From Bacteroidales bacterium (lineage in GTDB: Bacteria; Bacteroidota; Bacteroidia; Bacteroidales; VadinHA17): a stretch of DNA of 53,267 nt. A program made the translations under genes and the position numbers. The notes beneath the pieces are model-generated. The model did not search any database, was not told where the DNA came from, and saw only the letters and a list, made by a program, of their open reading frames with translations. Where the stretch lies: assembly GCA_012514255.1 (NCBI GenBank), contig JAAZAP010000296.1, positions 1 to 53,267 of the forward strand, in the 5' to 3' direction. This document shows positions 50,586-53,267 of the stretch, piece by piece; the first letter of the stretch is position 1; each line of letters opens with the position of its first letter.

Positions 50586-52610
50586 ATGGAACAGGCTGCA
50601 TTCTACCTTCTGAAATCGGCTGCATGGCTGGCAGGATTTACGCTGTTATACCTTCTCTTTCTGCGGAAGGAGAGGTTTTTCATGCTTAAGCGAATCTACC
50701 TTCTGTCAGGAGTGGTTCTCTCACTGCTCCTTCCGCTGGTAACACTGCATTACAGGGTTGAGCTTCCCGCCCCGTTATTGCAGGAGACGCAGAGGATGAC
50801 GTCAGTTCTGCCCTTGTCATCGGCCGCGACGGCCAGGATTGCTGAAGAGTCAGATCCGCTGCTGTGGTTCATGATATTCTATGCCGCAGGAATACTTTTC
50901 CTGCTGGGACGAACGCTGAAGTACCTTTTCTCGGTTTACCGCACTGTCAGAAGCGGGCCGGTAAACAGGGAAGGCGATGCGCTGCTTGTAAGAACAGAAA
51001 AATATGCCTCCGCCTTTTCTTTTTTCAATTATGTCTTTATCAATCCTTCACTGAGCGGGCGCGAGGTCCGGGAGATCCTTAACCATGAGATGGTGCACCT
51101 CAGGCAGAAACACTGGTTTGATCTCCTGCTTGTTGAAGTGATGAGCCTGATGCAATGGATGAATCCCTTTGCATGGATCTGTTCTGCGCTTGTCAGGCAG
51201 AATCATGAGCATCTTGCCGATGAGGTGGCGCTGCAGCAGACCTCTGACCCGGCAGGATACAGGGCGGCCCTCCTCAACCAGGTATTCAGTGCCAGGCTGA
51301 TAAGCCTCTCCAATTCATTCAACTTTTCGTTTAACACTAACAGGTTTGAAATGATGAAAAAGAAAAATTATTCCCCATACAGGAAGCTTAAACTGCTTCT
51401 TGTTCTGCCCCTGACAGTCATAATGCTGTTCGCATTTGCTGAACCGGTCTATAACCATTCTGACGGAAGAGGCAGCATTGAAGCCGCTGGTCCGCGAAAC
51501 CTGATAAAGGATATTCAGGGGACAGTAGTCAAAGAGGATGGCACCCCATTACCCGGAGTGACCGTCAATGTTTCCGGGACCTCTCTGAGCGTTACCACTG
51601 ATGAATCGGGCAGGTTCTACTTCAGTGACCTGCCCTCCTATGTGGCCATTATGTTCACAGCAAGCGGCTACCAACCTGTTTCTCTGACTGCCGAATCTGC
51701 CCATGGAGCAACAGTCACAATGAAGGCTGATGAGCGTTATGCGTTAATGGGCTCAATATCACAGGGGAGACTGGTCACTATTGACGGACAGATTACAGAT
51801 CTTTCTCTTGAGGAGGCCACACTTAAACTTGGGAAGGACTTTGGCAAATCTGTATACCTTGACCCGGCAGCAGCGAAAACAAAATACGGAGATAAGGGAG
51901 AAAAAGGAGCTTTCGAAGTTACTTCCAGAAGCAAGGCAAAAGAATCGGGTGTTTTCCTTCCCTACCCAAGAAAAGATGAAGATGACTTTCCGACATTCAG
52001 GGGTGAAAGCTACCTGGCATTTGCCGACTGGGTGGAAGAGAGGGCCAAATACCCGGCCGAAGCTGCCGCGAAAGGCTTGAGCGGCTGGGCCAGAATGAAC
52101 TACACGGTAGAGACAAACGGTTCTGTGTCTCAGGTAAATCCGTCACCCGACACCGATCCGCTCTTTGCCGCTGAACTGACCAGGGTCATGAAATCTTCTC
52201 CCCGCTGGAAAAGCCCGGAAAACAAAGATGCCAACGAACCCTTTAACTCAGAGATACTGATCAGGTTTCAACTGCCAGACAGGGTATCCAACGGTGTGGT
52301 TTATATCATGGTTGACGAGATGCCGGAGTTTCCGGGAGGTGACGCAGCTTTGTTCAAATGGTTATATGAAACAATCAAATATCCGGCAGAAGCTAAAGAA
52401 AAAGGAATACAGGGTAAGGTCATACTCAGGTTTATTGTCACCTCCGAAGGCAAGGTGGAAAACGTCAGTGTGGTTAGAGGCGTTGATCCACTTCTTGATA
52501 ACGAAGCGGTAAGGGCAATGAACCTCTGCCCTGAATGGATCCCGGGCAAAATGAAGGGTAAACCGGTTAACATATACTATTCTGTTCCGATCAGCTTTGC
52601 ACTGAAATAG
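50586..52610 (+). CDS. BlaR1-like M56 metallopeptidase with CarboxypepD_reg and two TonB C-terminal domains
   Basis: The 674-residue protein has an N-terminal M56 domain with TM segments near 5-26, 36-55, 92-110 and 267-285, and the zinc motif HEMVH at 167-171, with likely third ligand in HLADE near 210. Beyond the last TM come a CarboxypepD_reg-like beta domain (about 309-380: GTVVKEDGTPLPGVTV, TDESGRFYFSD) and two TonB C-terminal domains (about 470-560 and 575-674), the second with the YPAEAKEKGIQGKV motif and the first more diverged. It lacks the penicillin-binding sensor domain of BlaR1. It probably senses an envelope signal and inactivates the BlaI-like repressor. The terminator follows. 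Confidence 0.9.
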   Translation: MEQAAFYLLKSAAWLAGFTLLYLLFLRKERFFMLKRIYLLSGVVLSLLLPLVTLHYRVELPAPLLQETQRMTSVLPLSSAATARIAEESDPLLWFMIFYAAGILFLLGRTLKYLFSVYRTVRSGPVNREGDALLVRTEKYASAFSFFNYVFINPSLSGREVREILNHEMVHLRQKHWFDLLLVEVMSLMQWMNPFAWICSALVRQNHEHLADEVALQQTSDPAGYRAALLNQVFSARLISLSNSFNFSFNTNRFEMMKKKNYSPYRKLKLLLVLPLTVIMLFAFAEPVYNHSDGRGSIEAAGPRNLIKDIQGTVVKEDGTPLPGVTVNVSGTSLSVTTDESGRFYFSDLPSYVAIMFTASGYQPVSLTAESAHGATVTMKADERYALMGSISQGRLVTIDGQITDLSLEEATLKLGKDFGKSVYLDPAAAKTKYGDKGEKGAFEVTSRSKAKESGVFLPYPRKDEDDFPTFRGESYLAFADWVEERAKYPAEAAAKGLSGWARMNYTVETNGSVSQVNPSPDTDPLFAAELTRVMKSSPRWKSPENKDANEPFNSEILIRFQLPDRVSNGVVYIMVDEMPEFPGGDAALFKWLYETIKYPAEAKEKGIQGKVILRFIVTSEGKVENVSVVRGVDPLLDNEAVRAMNLCPEWIPGKMKGKPVNIYYSVPISFALK

Positions 52611-52652
52611 AATTTACGCAGGAATTGTAAACCGGTGCGTCTGCAATTAATC

Positions 52653-52686
52653 AATCCGGGAGGGGTTATCTCTCCCGGATTTTTTT
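52653..52686 (+). terminator. Strong intrinsic terminator after the blaR-like gene
   Basis: A 10-bp stem AATCCGGGAG/CTCCCGGATT with a 9-nt loop is followed by a run of T. It lies 43 bp after the stop codon. Confidence 0.9.
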
Positions 52687-52864
52687 CTGGCAATGAATGA
52701 GCAATGCAAATTTTCCCCCGGAACATGAAAGAGCAATTAGGTTCTGCAACCAATAAATCACTGCTGCCGATCATTTGGCTTTAAAAAACCTCAATTAATC
52801 AAAATCAATAGTTGCAAAGTAAGGTCGGTCAATTAATTTCCTAATTTTAGTCGTTTCAACTGTG

Positions 52865-52960
52865 CTATCTGATGTATTCAGCCGGAATACCTTCAAAAGC
52901 AGGGATATCTGTCTCTTCTTCTGTCTGCATGAATAAGAGGTCGCGAACAATGCGTACAAG
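52865..52960 (-). pseudogene. 3' tail of a truncated gene at the composition break
   Basis: A minus-strand frame reads IVRDLLFMQ, then TEEETDIPAFEGIPAEYIR, and stops at 52865. Its amino-acid composition and codons look coding and match the rest of the window. Toward the 5' side it runs into the GC-rich block at about 52945-52975, where the frame is lost to a TGA. It appears to be the last 30 codons of a gene cut off by the junction. A separate intergenic gap (52687-52864) holds AT-rich DNA without any gene. I do not recognise the family. Confidence 0.35.
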
Positions 52961-53267
52961 TCACCCGACCGTGAAATAGCGATGAGCGACGACGAGATCG
53001 ACAGCGCCAGGATCACCAGCAACGGCTACCAGACCCTGATCATCGAGCACATCCACATCACCTCCGGCGGCCAACAGCTCGAATTCAACCTCGAATAAGC
53101 AGCCTATCAGCACAGCCTGACCATCAACCTCATCAGCTCAGAAGCAGGAGAAGGGCACCTCGTGCGCGACTCGCCCATCATCCTCACCAACAGCGAAGGA
53201 ACAAAGACGCTGAACACGAGCGCGCAGACCGTGACGTACCACTGGACGAGCGAGCACGAAACCGAGA
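52940..53267 (+). other. GC-rich foreign-looking segment with interrupted reading frame
   Basis: From about 52940 to the window end the DNA shifts to GC-rich codons ending in C (ATC, GAC, AGC, AAC, CTC), unlike all genes before. The plus frame reads protein-like sequence, for example MSDDEIDSARITSNG from ATG 52982. It meets one TAA at 53096, and is then open in the same frame to the end (AAYQHSLTINLISSE, TVTYHWTSEHETE). I do not recognise the family; it might be a phage or surface protein. Possible explanations are recent foreign insertion, a pseudogene, recoded stop, or a contig-end assembly chimera. Confidence 0.45.

Noticed and set aside
52795..53022. Minus-strand 75-codon open frame across the composition break
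   Set aside because: It spans the junction between two DNA types and a different minus frame (ending at 52865) gives better coding composition.
1..53267. tRNA, rRNA, CRISPR array or insertion sequence
   Set aside because: No T-loop GTTCGANNC-type motifs with acceptor stems, no rRNA-like segments, no regularly spaced direct repeats with spacers, and no transposase-like gene were seen by eye; a covariance search was not possible.

Overview
The window is a gene-dense chromosomal segment of a member of the Bacteroidota, most likely order Bacteroidales or Marinilabiliales. The evidence is the set of lineage-typical proteins (DUF4292 lipoprotein, DUF4271 membrane protein, BlaI/M56-TonB pair, peptidase M14 with calcium-type loops, HQLGTP-type histidine kinase, ECF sigma with a one-TM partner), near absence of Shine-Dalgarno sequences, and repeated TAnnTTTG -7 elements of the Bacteroidota primary sigma factor. 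No rRNA, tRNA, CRISPR array or recognisable insertion sequence was seen. Genus-level placement is not attempted.

Layout. 1-4.7 kb: a plus-strand run of a DUF4292 lipoprotein (5' end outside the window), an EnvC-type murein hydrolase activator, an RsbW-like ATPase, ybeY and mnmG, overlapping by 4 bp at three of the junctions. 4.7-8.6 kb: adenine deaminase and uvrC, separated by 440 bp that hold a frameshifted minus-strand reading frame. Three parS-like palindromes lie at 669, 4697 and 8613, about 4 kb apart, which together with mnmG suggests an origin-proximal position. 8.7-12.6 kb: minus-strand CoA-binding protein, polyprenyl synthetase, lspA and an AMP-forming acyl ligase. 12.7-16.8 kb: queD-like gene, polA, moaD, moaE. 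16.8-21.5 kb: minus-strand deoC, DUF4271, hemD, rnpA and an S41 peptidase. 21.6-25 kb: MFS exporter, dtd, mntP (divergent), PHP phosphatase. 25-30.6 kb: Crp/Fnr regulator, secreted M14 peptidase, a Tat-signal TldD and a signal-less TldE.

30.6-31.1 kb is a gene graveyard: the first part of a C_GCAxxG_C_C protein joined in frame to an internal fragment of a TIGR01777 epimerase. 31.2-37.3 kb: PPi-type phosphofructokinase, rsgA, a hybrid histidine kinase whose phospho-acceptor histidine is replaced by Phe, and mnmH. 37.3-43 kb (minus): peptidase E, AsmA-like protein, an intact sensor kinase and a U32 peptidase in one tight operon. 43.2-45.8 kb (minus): ECF sigma factor, its probable membrane partner with an 18-residue repeat, and an outer-membrane barrel protein. 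46-47.6 kb: a signal-less GH16-fold protein with four long N-terminal repeats and both catalytic glutamates missing. 47.7-52.6 kb: class C acid phosphatase lipoprotein, AAA ATPase with a repeat-rich promoter, and a BlaI/BlaR1-like pair whose operator sits in the spacer of a consensus promoter. A strong terminator ends this region.

The last 300 bp differ sharply in composition and codon use from everything before. They read as an unidentified protein interrupted by one in-frame TAA, and they abut a truncated minus-strand gene tail, so they may be foreign DNA or a contig-end chimera.

The most unusual items are the parS cluster, the GH16 pseudoenzyme with novel repeats, the pseudokinase hybrid sensor and the compartment-split TldD/TldE pair.
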